Position numbers and translations under genes: made by a program. From NCBI GenBank assembly GCA_964350145.1, contig CAYGJL010000012.1, positions 1 through 64,000 of the forward strand: a stretch of 64,000 nucleotides of DNA, in the 5' to 3' direction. This document shows positions 49,549-58,588 of this stretch, piece by piece (position 1 is the first letter of the stretch; each line of letters opens with the position of its first letter). The notes under the pieces are model-generated. The model was not told the origin of the DNA. It did no database searches and saw only the letters and a list, made by a program, of their open reading frames with translations. This DNA comes from JACDCY01 sp964350145. GTDB taxonomy: Bacteria > Gemmatimonadota > Gemmatimonadetes > Gemmatimonadales > Gemmatimonadaceae.

Positions 49549-51215
49549 TGGCCAACGGCCCGGCGATCGTTCCGGCGAAGCATCAGCCGGAGCTGCCGGT
49601 AGAGCGCTTCATCTTCGGCGGGGCGCCGGACCCGGAGCACGTGCCGATGGACGTCGTGTTCGTCGGCGGCGGGCCGGCCGGCCTCGCGGGCGCGATCGAG
49701 CTCGCGCGGCTCGTGAAGCAGGACAACGAGAGTGGCGGGACGCTGGGCGACGTACAGATCGCCGTGCTCGAGAAAGCCCAGGCGCTGGGCGAGCACACGT
49801 TGTCCGGCGCGGTGGTGAACCCGCGCGCCATGCGCGAGCTGTTCCCCGATCTGAAGGACGAGTACTTTCCGTTCCGCGCTCCGGTGAAGGGCGAGCGCGT
49901 GTACTTCATGACGGGCTCGAGCGCGCTCAGGATTCCGACGCCACCGACGATGCAGAACCACGGCTACTTCATCGCGTCAGCGTGCGAAGTGGTGCGCTGG
50001 CTGGGCGAGCGCGCGGAGGAGCTGGGCGTCAACGTCTTCACCGGCTTTCCCGCGGCGTCGCTGCTGACCGAAGGTGATCGTGTCACGGGTGTGCGAACAG
50101 CGGAAGCGGGACTGGCGAAGGACGGGCAGCGCGGGCCGTCGTATGCGCCCGCGACCGACATCATCGCGCGCGTGACGGTGCTGTCTGAGGGAACGCGCGG
50201 CTCGCTGTCGCAGGCGTGGCTCCAATCGCAGAATGTCGGCTCGGAAAATCCGCAGATATACGCGCTGGGCGTGAAGGAGATCTGGGAGACGAAGAAGCCG
50301 CTCGACGCGATCGTGCACACGCTGGGCTGGCCGCTGCCGACGAGCGCGTTCGGCGGAAGCTTCATGTATCCGCTGTCGCCCACCACTGTCGCGCTTGGGC
50401 TCGTCGTCGGAATGGACTACGAGGACGCGTCGCTCGACGTGCACGAGCTGCTGCAGCGGATGAAGCAGCACAAGCTGTTCAAGCAGTACCTCGAAGGCGG
50501 CGAGATGGTGGAGTGGGGCGCGAAGACCATCCCCGAGGGCGGTTACTACGCGCTACCGCAGCGGAAGAGCGGCGACGGCGTGCTGATCGTCGGCGACGCG
50601 GCCGGTTACGTGGAAGTCGCGTCGCTCAAGGGCGTGCACTACGCCATGCAATCCGGGATGTACGCCGCGCGCGCGATCTTCGACGCGCTGAAGAAGGGTG
50701 ACACGTCGGCGGCGGCGCTGTCCGCGTACGACCGCGCGATCGATTCGAGCTACGTCACCGAGGATCTGCGCAAGCGGCGCAACATGCGCCTCGCGTTCCA
50801 GAAGTACGGGTTCTACGTGGGCGGCGCGATGGCCACGCTCATGACGCTGACCAACGGCGCTTTCCCAGGCGGGAAGATCGCGTCGCACCGCGACTCGGAT
50901 GCGACGCGGCGGCCTGGAGACAACGATCGGTTCGTGCCCGACGGCAAGCTGACCTTCAGCAAGCTGGACGCCGTGTACAAGTCGGGCAACGCCACGCGCG
51001 ACGACATTCCATCGCATCTCGTGGTCGGCACGGACGTCCCGGCGGAAGTCGCCGAGCTGTACGTGCACATGTGTCCGGCCGGCGTGTACGAGCGCGATGG
51101 GGAGAGGCTGGTCGTGAACCCCGCGAACTGCATTGACTGCAAGGCGACAGATGTAATCGGCCCGCGCTGGACTCCGCGCGAAGGTGGGAGCGGCCCGCGT
51201 TACCGGCAGATGTAG
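49548..51215 (+). CDS. Electron transfer flavoprotein:quinone oxidoreductase-like protein
   Basis: A 555-aa flavoprotein that should pass electrons from ETF to the quinone pool. The FAD site is VVFVGGGPAGLAGAIELA, and GEHTLSGAVVNPRAM, LVVGMDYEDASLDVH and GDAAGYVEVASLKGVHYAM follow. The C-terminal iron-sulfur region has Cys509 (MCPAGVYE) and Cys528 and Cys531 (NCIDCKATD), but Thr534 stands where the fourth Cys is expected. The 4Fe-4S cluster may be altered. Coupled to etfA by one base. Confidence 0.92.
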   Translation: MANGPAIVPAKHQPELPVERFIFGGAPDPEHVPMDVVFVGGGPAGLAGAIELARLVKQDNESGGTLGDVQIAVLEKAQALGEHTLSGAVVNPRAMRELFPDLKDEYFPFRAPVKGERVYFMTGSSALRIPTPPTMQNHGYFIASACEVVRWLGERAEELGVNVFTGFPAASLLTEGDRVTGVRTAEAGLAKDGQRGPSYAPATDIIARVTVLSEGTRGSLSQAWLQSQNVGSENPQIYALGVKEIWETKKPLDAIVHTLGWPLPTSAFGGSFMYPLSPTTVALGLVVGMDYEDASLDVHELLQRMKQHKLFKQYLEGGEMVEWGAKTIPEGGYYALPQRKSGDGVLIVGDAAGYVEVASLKGVHYAMQSGMYAARAIFDALKKGDTSAAALSAYDRAIDSSYVTEDLRKRRNMRLAFQKYGFYVGGAMATLMTLTNGAFPGGKIASHRDSDATRRPGDNDRFVPDGKLTFSKLDAVYKSGNATRDDIPSHLVVGTDVPAEVAELYVHMCPAGVYERDGERLVVNPANCIDCKATDVIGPRWTPREGGSGPRYRQM

Positions 51216-51220
51216 CTGAG

Positions 51221-51886
51221 CTATTCCCGCTCGATCCGGTGAATAGTGATGGTTTGCTGTATCTCTCCAGTGCGAAACGCGCGCACATCGTCGCTGCCGA
51301 GAATGAGCCCGCGGCTTGAGCATTCCTCCACGAAAGCCGGGAAGGCGATGCGCCCAGGGTCGGCGACGAGCGCCATGCCACCGGGCGCCATGAGGAGATC
51401 GATCGCGCCCGCAACCATGGCGGGATAGCGCGGCTCGTACATCACGTCCGCGGCCAGCACGACATCGAACGTGCCGAGGTCTTCCGGGATCGCCGACCAA
51501 TCCACGTGCCTTGTCTTTACCGGGCGTCCCGCGTTGACGCGCGTGTTCAGCCTGGTGAACAGCAGCGCGTCGTCGTAGTAGTCGGTGGCGAGCACGTCGA
51601 ATCTGCTCAGCGCCGCCGCGCTCGCGCACAGCCCCGCTCCGCACCCAAGCTCGATCAACGACCGACCCTCGCCCTTCTCCTCGAGCAGCCGCTCGGCGAG
51701 CATCATGGACGACGGCCAGATGTCGGCCCAGTACGGCAGCCGCTCGTCCCTGACGTAATCGGCTTCGGTGATGAGGTCGTCGGCGTTGCGCGGGCGCAGG
51801 ATCACCAGCTCGCGTCCGCCGATCGTGAACACCTCCTCGATGGTGTCGAACTCGCGCTCCAGCCGCGAGCGCAACTCGTCCTTCAC
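51221..51886 (-). CDS. METTL20-like protein lysine methyltransferase (probable EtfB modifier)
   Basis: A 221-aa class I SAM-dependent methyltransferase. Motif I ELGCGAGL is at residues 79-86, YWADIWPSS precedes it, and the post-II motif is ADVMYE (Asp146-Glu150). This combination marks the METTL16-20/eEF1A-KMT group of lysine methyltransferases; the human and Agrobacterium METTL20 enzymes modify ETF-beta. Here the gene lies tail-to-tail with the etf operon, five bases from the oxidoreductase stop. It is last in the gpmI-moeA series, coupled to moeA by GTGA. Confidence 0.82.
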   Translation of the reverse strand: MKDELRSRLEREFDTIEEVFTIGGRELVILRPRNADDLITEADYVRDERLPYWADIWPSSMMLAERLLEEKGEGRSLIELGCGAGLCASAAALSRFDVLATDYYDDALLFTRLNTRVNAGRPVKTRHVDWSAIPEDLGTFDVVLAADVMYEPRYPAMVAGAIDLLMAPGGMALVADPGRIAFPAFVEECSSRGLILGSDDVRAFRTGEIQQTITIHRIERE

Positions 51887-53121
51887 GCGCGCAGCTCGAA
51901 CCGGTCGGTGAGGCGCGCGTCCGGATCGAGCGGGAGCGCGGTGACGATCTCGCCGACATCTATCGCGCGGCCGGGAGGGACGACCAGGAGCGCGTTGGCA
52001 GCCGCCATCGAAGACAAGATGCCGGAGCCCTGCGGCCCCGTCGAGTGCGCGTGCAGCTCACCGTTCTCCACGCGCGTTAGAATGCCGCGAATCAAGTACG
52101 TCATGGAATCCGAACCCTTGAATGACTCGGCGGCGATGGCCGTGACGGGTCGCGGGTAAAGCCGCATCGCGCCGCTCATCTTCCGCAGCATCGGCCGGAT
52201 GAACAGCTCGCCGCCGATGAGCGCGGACACCGGGTTGCCCGGCAGCCCGAGCCAGGGTGTTCCGTTCACCGAGCCGAACGCGATGTTCGCGCCCGGACGT
52301 GCTCTGATCTTCCAGAAGGTGATCTCTCCGCCCATCGCCTGAATCACGTCCCGGGTGTGATCGAACTCGCCGACCGAGATCCCACCACTCGTGATGATGA
52401 GATCGGCGTCCGACGCTTCCTCGATCGCCTCGCGCAGCGCCGCCGGATCGTCGGCTATGAGGCCGTTGTCCACCGGCACGCCGCCGCTCTCGCGCACGAG
52501 CGCGGCGAGCGAGTAGCTGTTGCTCGAGACGATGTTCCGCCCGGCCCGCGCGCTCGCGAGGTCCTCGACGCGCACCAGCTCGTCCCCGGTGCTGACGATC
52601 GCAACCAGCGGCATCGCGTGCACGGGAACTCTGCTCATCCCGATCGACGCGAGCACGCCGATGTGCGGCGCCAGCAGCCGCGTGCCGCGCGTAATCACCG
52701 TCTGCCCTTCGGCAATGTCCTCCGCCCGCTGCCGCACGTTTCTGCCGACGTCGCGCGTGTCGTTGATCGTGACGACGCCGTCCGTCTCCCCGGTGTCCTC
52801 GATCCGGATCACCGTGTCGGCGCCGGTGGGAACAGGCGCGCCCGTCATGATCTTCATCGCTTCACCCGGCTCGAGCCTGCGCTCGGCGAGCCCGCCGGCT
52901 CTGATCGTCGCGGCTACGCGGAGCTTCGCGCCCGCGGCGACGTCGCTCGCGCGCACGGCGTATCCGTCCATGGACGAATTGTCCCAGGGCGGAATCGCGA
53001 TCGGGGAAGTGACGTCCAGCGCCGCAAATCGCCCGAGTGCATCCTCGAGATGGACTGCGGCGACGTCGAGCGGAGCAACCGCCGCCAGAACCGTCTCCAC
53101 GGCTTCGGCGACGCCCAGCAT
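51883..53121 (-). CDS. moeA: Molybdopterin molybdenumtransferase MoeA
   Basis: Inserts molybdate into adenylylated molybdopterin. From ATG 53121 (412 aa): PPWDNSSMDGYAVRASD, GEAMKIMTGAPVPTGADTV, the MoCF-domain run TSGGISVGEFDHTRDVI, and GLPGNPVSALIGGELF. The start overlaps the dacB stop by one base (TGATG), which settles it against the longer frame reaching 53511. It complements the Mog-type gene at 5.3 kb. Confidence 0.95.
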   Translation of the reverse strand: MLGVAEAVETVLAAVAPLDVAAVHLEDALGRFAALDVTSPIAIPPWDNSSMDGYAVRASDVAAGAKLRVAATIRAGGLAERRLEPGEAMKIMTGAPVPTGADTVIRIEDTGETDGVVTINDTRDVGRNVRQRAEDIAEGQTVITRGTRLLAPHIGVLASIGMSRVPVHAMPLVAIVSTGDELVRVEDLASARAGRNIVSSNSYSLAALVRESGGVPVDNGLIADDPAALREAIEEASDADLIITSGGISVGEFDHTRDVIQAMGGEITFWKIRARPGANIAFGSVNGTPWLGLPGNPVSALIGGELFIRPMLRKMSGAMRLYPRPVTAIAAESFKGSDSMTYLIRGILTRVENGELHAHSTGPQGSGILSSMAAANALLVVPPGRAIDVGEIVTALPLDPDARLTDRFELRA

Positions 53122-54506
53122 CAGCGCGCCGGCAAGGGAGACTCCGCCAGCAGGCGCACCATCGTCTGGATCGCGGCCGTCACGGCGGACGTGGGCACGA
53201 GATAGTTGTTGGCGATGAAGCTGTAGACCAGAGTGGAGCCGCCGGCGGTGCGCACATAGCCGCTGAACGCGCGCACGGACCCCAGCGTCCCCGTCTTCCC
53301 GTACGCGTTGCGCTCGGCAACCGTGCCGCGCAGCCAGGTCCGAACCGTGCCGCTCACGCCGACGACGGGCAGCGCCTCGTAAAACACGGTGCCGTACGGA
53401 TGCTGCTGCATCACCGAGAGCACCCGGACCATCGTCGCGGGCGTGACGTAGTTGTGCCGCGAGAGGCCGCTGCCGTCGCGCACGCGGAACTCCATGCTGT
53501 CCACTCCCCACTCGAGCAGCTGCCGCCGCACCATGGCCGCGCCGCTGTCGGGGCTGCCCACGCCCGTGCGCTCGAGGCCGATGGTTCGCAGGAGGATCTC
53601 CGCGATCTGGTTCTGCGACGGCTGGAGCATCGCGCCCAGGATCTCGCTGAGCGGCGGAGACCGCAGCACGAACAACGTCTCGGCGGGCGCGAGCAGCGAA
53701 TCCACGCGTCCGCTGTCGCTTGGGAGGATTCCGTCGTGCGCGAACCCGCTCTGCCGCAGCGCAACCGACAGCGCCTTGAGATACGCCTGCCGGGGATCCG
53801 TTGCCGGCTTAACCGATTCCACGCGCGGTCCCGACTCGGTGAGCGTCTCGATCGCTTCGAGCCCTTCGTTGAACACGAGATCGTCGATGCCCGCGCCGTA
53901 ATCTTCGCCGAGGTCGTCGTACTCCCAGCCGTAGCCGTAGATGGAGCCGGGGAAAGCATCGCCGCTCGCGACGATGGCTCCGCTGAAGCTGGTGATGCCG
54001 CGCGCGCGCAGCGAATCGGCGACGGCGCGGAGCGGCGTCAGCGGATCCGGGTGGAACCGCGCGCTGACCGTCGGATCACCGCGGCCGGTGACCAGCAGCT
54101 CGGTGCAGCGCCCGCGGCCCGCGGGGCAACGCGCCGCGAACGTCGTGCGGAAGCGGAAATCGGGGCCGAGGAGGTGCAACGCCACCGCGCCGGTCAGCAC
54201 TTTCATGTTGGACGCCGGCATCACCAGCTTGCGTGGATTCAGCGAGTACAGCGTGTCGCCCGTCGCGGGATCCACGATGAGCGCGCCCCACATCGCCGTG
54301 CGGAACTGCGGATCGTGAAAGACGGAGTCCGCGGTGCGGGCGATCGCGAGCCGGGCGGCGACTTCCGGAGCGACCGCCACCGGTGCGGAACCGGCCGGTT
54401 GGATCGCGACTATCGGCGGGGGAACGCGAGTCGCCGGCGCGCACGCCCCGGCAACCACAGCCGCACTCACCAAAAACCAAAATCCAGAAACCGGCCTTTG
54501 CTTCAC
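53121..54506 (-). CDS. dacB: D-alanyl-D-alanine carboxypeptidase/endopeptidase, PBP4 family
   Basis: A 461-aa S13-family enzyme of the periplasm. A lipobox-like AGAC near residue 22 suggests a lipoprotein. Active-site motifs: Ser99-Asn-Met-Lys102 in MPASNMK, RDGSGLSRHN (SxN) and YGKTGTLGS (KTG). The large insert between SxxK and SxN is typical of the family. GTG start one base after the stop of the PTPS-type gene. Confidence 0.93.
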   Translation of the reverse strand: MKQRPVSGFWFLVSAAVVAGACAPATRVPPPIVAIQPAGSAPVAVAPEVAARLAIARTADSVFHDPQFRTAMWGALIVDPATGDTLYSLNPRKLVMPASNMKVLTGAVALHLLGPDFRFRTTFAARCPAGRGRCTELLVTGRGDPTVSARFHPDPLTPLRAVADSLRARGITSFSGAIVASGDAFPGSIYGYGWEYDDLGEDYGAGIDDLVFNEGLEAIETLTESGPRVESVKPATDPRQAYLKALSVALRQSGFAHDGILPSDSGRVDSLLAPAETLFVLRSPPLSEILGAMLQPSQNQIAEILLRTIGLERTGVGSPDSGAAMVRRQLLEWGVDSMEFRVRDGSGLSRHNYVTPATMVRVLSVMQQHPYGTVFYEALPVVGVSGTVRTWLRGTVAERNAYGKTGTLGSVRAFSGYVRTAGGSTLVYSFIANNYLVPTSAVTAAIQTMVRLLAESPLPAR

Positions 54507-54507
54507 T

Positions 54508-54930
54508 CTAGTCTCCGGTGTACGTGGCGCTGAGAGTATCGTCTTCCGCTACCGTCACGCGGGTTACCGACGCGCGCCCGTTGAGCCTCTCCTGCACGCG
54601 GGCAAAGATGAACCGCGCCAGATTCTCCCCGCTCGGGATCAGCTTTCCGTCCGCGAACTCAGGCACGTCCGCGTTGATGTTGCGGTGGTCGAACCGGTCG
54701 GTCACTTCCTCGCGCAGGATATCGTCCAAGGCGCCGAGGTCCACGACGAACCCCGTCTCCGGATCGATCTCCCCCGAAACTGTGACATCACACGCGTAGT
54801 TGTGGCCGTGATAGCTGGGCCGCGAGCAGGAGCCGAAGACCTCGAGGTTTTTCTCCTCGGACCAGTCGGGCCTGCGGTAGCGGTGTGCCGCCGCGAACGT
54901 CACGCGGCGGGTGAGAGAGGCGGCAGGCAC
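54508..54930 (-). CDS. 6-pyruvoyl-tetrahydropterin synthase/QueD-family protein
   Basis: A 140-aa T-fold enzyme. Zinc ligands are His16 (AAAHRY) and the HGH at His41 and His43; the Cys35 six residues before the first of these has the C-x5-HGH spacing of PTPS-type members. VTVAEDDTLSATY at the C-terminus corresponds to the pterin-anchoring Glu strand. It could make a pterin or the queuosine precursor; no queC, queE or queF lies nearby to decide. GTG start. Confidence 0.85.
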   Translation of the reverse strand: MPAASLTRRVTFAAAHRYRRPDWSEEKNLEVFGSCSRPSYHGHNYACDVTVSGEIDPETGFVVDLGALDDILREEVTDRFDHRNINADVPEFADGKLIPSGENLARFIFARVQERLNGRASVTRVTVAEDDTLSATYTGD

Positions 54931-54958
54931 TGAGAGCGCGGTAAGTGGTGACTAGTGA

Positions 54959-55663
54959 CTAGCGGAAGAACAGGTACGACGCTCCTATGGTCAACGCGAC
55001 GTTGTTCTTCCAGAAACTCGTAGACTGCCGTGGGCCGACCACGGACGTGCCATCCGATGCCGTGGCATAGTACGCGGGCGGGTAATCCAGCTTGTAGAGA
55101 TACGCGTCCAGTCCCAGCCGCATCGCGAATCGTCCGCCGGGCACGTACCGCAGCCCGGCGCCGTAGGTAATCGCAAAGGGAGTGCCGAACCGGTACGGAT
55201 CGCCTTCGACGTCCTTTCCGCCGCTCGCTATGCCGACCCCGGCGTTCACGCTCGGGACCAGCCGGCGCCAGCTCTTCTGGCCCGTGAGGTTCACCGATAT
55301 TCCGGCGTCCAGCATGTACAGCGGCGCGGAGTGGACGCCCAGGTCGCGGGAGGCCTCGGGCTCCGAGGGATCGACCGCCATGCGCTCCGAGTCCACGTAC
55401 GCGAGGCGGAACATGAGCTGCGCGGGTCCGCCCACGCGCAATTCATAGCGCAGCCCCGCTATCGGCCCGCTCTGCGGCGCGACGCCGGCCGGGTCCTCGC
55501 CGGCCTGGTACATCCCGCCGAAGAGAGTCAGCTCGTGCTTGTATTCGAGGTCGCGAAAGGGCGAGCGCTCCGGCGGATACCCCACCTGGGCGCGCGCCGA
55601 CGCTGGGGCGGCGAGCGCGGCGCACGCGAGCGCCGCGATGACGAACGATTTAGTCGAGTTCAC
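54959..55663 (-). CDS. Outer-membrane beta-barrel protein
   Basis: A 234-aa exported protein with signal peptide (ending ASARAQ). Alternating hydrophobic strands of 8-12 residues (for example ELTLFGGMYQAG, LMFRLAYVDSE, FAMRLGLDAYLYKLDYP) and the C-terminal ASYLFFR ending in an aromatic residue fit an eight-stranded OmpW/OmpA-like barrel. GTG 55663 is preceded by GGAG and overlaps the end of gpmI by 14 bases. Confidence 0.75.
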   Translation of the reverse strand: MNSTKSFVIAALACAALAAPASARAQVGYPPERSPFRDLEYKHELTLFGGMYQAGEDPAGVAPQSGPIAGLRYELRVGGPAQLMFRLAYVDSERMAVDPSEPEASRDLGVHSAPLYMLDAGISVNLTGQKSWRRLVPSVNAGVGIASGGKDVEGDPYRFGTPFAITYGAGLRYVPGGRFAMRLGLDAYLYKLDYPPAYYATASDGTSVVGPRQSTSFWKNNVALTIGASYLFFR

Positions 55664-57176
55664 GCAGGTCAACTCCGGTCATTTCCTGAGGCTTGTCTAT
55701 ACCCATCATCGCGAGCACGGTCGGTCCGACGTCGCACAGCGCGCCACTGCCGCGCAGCGGCTTCGCTTCCGCGCCGTACAGCACCATCGGCACGGGGCTG
55801 GTGGTGTGCGCCGTGTGCGGACCGCCAGTTGCCGGGTCTATCATCAGCTCGGCGTTGCCGTGGTCCGCGGTAACGATCAGCCGCGTCCCCGTCCGGTCGC
55901 ACGCCCGTACGACGCGGCCGAGACATTCGTCCACGACCTCCACCGCGCGAATAGTAGCGGGAATGGAGCCGCTGTGCCCGACCATATCGGCGTTGGCGAA
56001 GTTGCACAGCAGGAAATCGTGCGACTTCCGGTCAATCGCGCCGCACAGCGCGTCCGACACTCCGCGCGCGCTCATCTCCGGCTTGAGATCGTACGTCGCG
56101 ACCTTGGGACTGGGAATGAGCACGCGCTCCTCACCGCGAACCGGTGGCTCGTTGCCCCCGTTGAAGAAGTATGTCACGTGCGGATACTTCTCCGTTTCCG
56201 CCGTCTTGAGGATCGTTCTCTCTCGCTCGGCCAGGACCTGCACGACGATCCGTGCCATGGATTGCGGCTCGAAGGCGACCGGGAGGTTGAAGCGCGGGTC
56301 GTACACGGTCATCGTCGTGACCGACACGGCTGGGCGGGGGCGCACGTCGAACTCGTCGAAATCCGGCTCTATCAGCGCGCGCACAACCTGCCGCATCCGG
56401 TCCGAGCGGAAGTTGAAGCAGAGCACCGCGTCGCCGTCGCGCATCGGCGCGCGGGGCGTGCCGTGGTCGGCGATTACCACCGGCAGCATGAATTCGTCGG
56501 TCAGCCCGGCGGCATACGACGCGAGCACGGCGTCGCGGGGATCGGAGACTGCCGGACCCGCGCCCTGCACGGCCGCCCGATGGAACAACTGCGTCCGCTC
56601 CCAGCGCCGGTCGCGGTCCATGCCGTAGTACCGGCCCCCGATGCTGGCGATGAACGCGCGTCCGCGCGCGTGCGCGAGCAGCTCGTCGAGATAGGCGAGG
56701 CCGGACGTCGGCATCGTGTCGCGCCCGTCGAGCAGCGCGTGAATGGCGACGCGCCTCACCCCCGCGCGTTCGGCGAGGTCTATGAGCGCGAACAGGTGTT
56801 GGTCGAGCGCGTGCACGCCGCCGCACCCCACGAGCCCCATGAGGTGTAGTGTCCCGCCGCGCGCGTTGACCCGCTCGCACGCCGCCACGAAGGCCGGATT
56901 CGAGAAGAACGATCCGTCCTCGATGGACGTATTGATGCGCACGAGGTCCTGCATGACCACGCGGCCCGCGCCCAGGTTGAGGTGGCCGACCTCGCTATTG
57001 CCCATCTGTCCGCGCGGGAGTCCTACCCGCAGACCCGATGCCTCGAGCAGCGTTTTCGACGGGAGCGACCAGAGCGCGTCCCAGGACGGGGTGTTCGCGA
57101 GGGCGATCGCGTTACCCTCACGGGCCTCGCGGAAGCCCCAGCCATCGAGGACGACGAGCGCGACAGGGCGGTTCAA
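55650..57176 (-). CDS. gpmI: 2,3-bisphosphoglycerate-independent phosphoglycerate mutase
   Basis: Interconverts 3- and 2-phosphoglycerate in glycolysis with two Mn2+ ions. Asp11 in VVLDGWG and Ser61 in GQMGNSEVGHLNLG form the phosphatase-domain site; HALLDGRDTMP, NFRSDRMRQVVRAL, KYPHVTYFFNGG, NFANADMVGHSG and VTADHGNAE complete the pattern. Length of 508 aa is normal. It starts at TTG 57176 and heads the minus-strand series to the methyltransferase. Confidence 0.96.
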   Translation of the reverse strand: MNRPVALVVLDGWGFREAREGNAIALANTPSWDALWSLPSKTLLEASGLRVGLPRGQMGNSEVGHLNLGAGRVVMQDLVRINTSIEDGSFFSNPAFVAACERVNARGGTLHLMGLVGCGGVHALDQHLFALIDLAERAGVRRVAIHALLDGRDTMPTSGLAYLDELLAHARGRAFIASIGGRYYGMDRDRRWERTQLFHRAAVQGAGPAVSDPRDAVLASYAAGLTDEFMLPVVIADHGTPRAPMRDGDAVLCFNFRSDRMRQVVRALIEPDFDEFDVRPRPAVSVTTMTVYDPRFNLPVAFEPQSMARIVVQVLAERERTILKTAETEKYPHVTYFFNGGNEPPVRGEERVLIPSPKVATYDLKPEMSARGVSDALCGAIDRKSHDFLLCNFANADMVGHSGSIPATIRAVEVVDECLGRVVRACDRTGTRLIVTADHGNAELMIDPATGGPHTAHTTSPVPMVLYGAEAKPLRGSGALCDVGPTVLAMMGIDKPQEMTGVDLRELD

Positions 57177-57193
57177 AGTGATATTGGCGGGGT

Positions 57194-57859
57194 ATGATGA
57201 CGGTGATATGTTCGACCGCCCGTGAGTTGCTCAATCTAACCCGGATTCAACTGCCCTCTCCAGCGATTCGACTGCTCTTTGCGGTGCTGGCGTCCGCCGG
57301 CGCTCTTCCGGCTCAGGACGCGCCCACTCCGGCTACGCCCGCACCGGCTACTCCGCAGACGGTGGTTCCAGCCCGTCCGGCCGTGGTGCGCACCTCACCG
57401 GAGGGGACGCCCATCGCGCGCGTGGATACGACAGCGCGGCTCGAGGTCCTCGCGCGCGACCGCAACTGGCTGCGTGTGCGGACGGAGGGATGGGTGCTCG
57501 CGACCGACATGCTGCCCGCCGATTCCGGCGCGCTCACTCGAATGAGCGCTGCCGATTTGCGCGCTGATTCGGCGGGAAGCCGCGGCAGGCTGGTGCGGTG
57601 GGACGTCGAATTCGTCGCGCTGCAGACGGCGGATCCGCTCCGCAGGGGGCTGGTGGACGGCGAGCCGTACATGCTCGCCCAGGGTCCCGGTGAGGAGCGC
57701 TCGCTGCTCTACATTGCGGTTCCGCCCTCGCTGCTCGGCATGGCTCGTGCGATTCCCCCGCTCGCGCGGCTTACCATCGTCGCCCGCGTCCGTTTCGGTC
57801 GCAGCGATCCAGTCGGCGTTCCGGTGCTCGATCTTCAGGCTCTCAGCCGCACTCAATGA
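57194..57859 (+). CDS. SH3-like domain protein, exported
   Basis: A 221-aa protein with an N-terminal hydrophobic segment (about 24-40) and cleavage near LPAQ. After a Pro/Ala/Thr-rich stretch, VRTSPEGTPIARVDTTARLE and WLRVRTEGWVLATDM form an SH3b-like unit of a kind that binds cell-wall material. The rest is unassigned. It overlaps the next gene by four bases and starts the cell-wall series. It is divergent from gpmI with only 17 bp between them. Confidence 0.7.
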   Translation: MMTVICSTARELLNLTRIQLPSPAIRLLFAVLASAGALPAQDAPTPATPAPATPQTVVPARPAVVRTSPEGTPIARVDTTARLEVLARDRNWLRVRTEGWVLATDMLPADSGALTRMSAADLRADSAGSRGRLVRWDVEFVALQTADPLRRGLVDGEPYMLAQGPGEERSLLYIAVPPSLLGMARAIPPLARLTIVARVRFGRSDPVGVPVLDLQALSRTQ

Positions 57860-58587
57860 CCGATCCCGATTCCGACCGCAGGCAGGGTGAATTCCGCAGC
57901 GACCGCCGCCGTGCCGGGTGGCGCGATTTCAGGCGCAGCTATCCGGGCTTCATCTTCACGATGATGCTCGGCGTCGCGGCGCTCATCGCCATAGACGGCT
58001 GGCTCGTGTACAAGCGATTCGCCTACACCAGCGAAGTCGAGCGCCTGCGCGCGAGCATGAGCGCGGCGGAGCGGCAGAAGACGGACCTCGTCATCGCCGC
58101 CGAGAAGGACAAGCTGCGCATGGCGGTCGAGCTCGCCCGCAGGCAGGCGCAGCTGGACAAGCGAATCCATCTGTCAATCCCCGTGGACAGCGGCCGCATA
58201 TATCTCGAGCGCGAAGGGGCGATCCTGCGGGAGATGCCCGCGCAGATCGGGCCCGAGCGCACGGTCGGCGCGTCTCCCGACACGCTGCACATGGCGATCC
58301 CGCGCGGCGAGCGCACCGTCGTCGAAGTTCTGCGGAACGGATCGTGGGACGTCCCCGCATGGGTGTACGGCGACAGGAAGCTCGCGGGGTCCGGCGGCAG
58401 CGTTGCCGGCGCGCTCGGTCCGATCGCGCTGCTGCTCGACGGCGGCACGGTGATCTACTCGCTGCCCAGGTCGGGACCACTCGCGGATTCGGCGTACGTT
58501 CTGCCAGGGAGCGTGCGTGCGAGTGAAGCGGATCTCGAAGCGATCGTCGAGAACCTTTCCGCAGGTACGAAGGTATACTTCTACTAG
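57856..58587 (+). CDS. Membrane protein with coiled coil, unknown function
   Basis: A 243-aa protein: basic N-terminus, one membrane helix (about 32-50), a charged coiled-coil stretch (about 58-105) and a beta-rich outer part. One TM plus coiled coil resembles DivIC- or MreC-like periplasmic proteins, but there is no family motif. It lies between the SH3-like and L,D-transpeptidase genes, one base before the latter, so a wall-related role is likely. Confidence 0.6.
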   Translation: MTDPDSDRRQGEFRSDRRRAGWRDFRRSYPGFIFTMMLGVAALIAIDGWLVYKRFAYTSEVERLRASMSAAERQKTDLVIAAEKDKLRMAVELARRQAQLDKRIHLSIPVDSGRIYLEREGAILREMPAQIGPERTVGASPDTLHMAIPRGERTVVEVLRNGSWDVPAWVYGDRKLAGSGGSVAGALGPIALLLDGGTVIYSLPRSGPLADSAYVLPGSVRASEADLEAIVENLSAGTKVYFY

Positions 58588-58588
58588 G

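Noticed and set aside
53122..53511. Longer start for moeA
   Set aside because: The extension overlaps dacB out of frame and has no resemblance to MoeA; ATG 53121 is coupled to the dacB stop.
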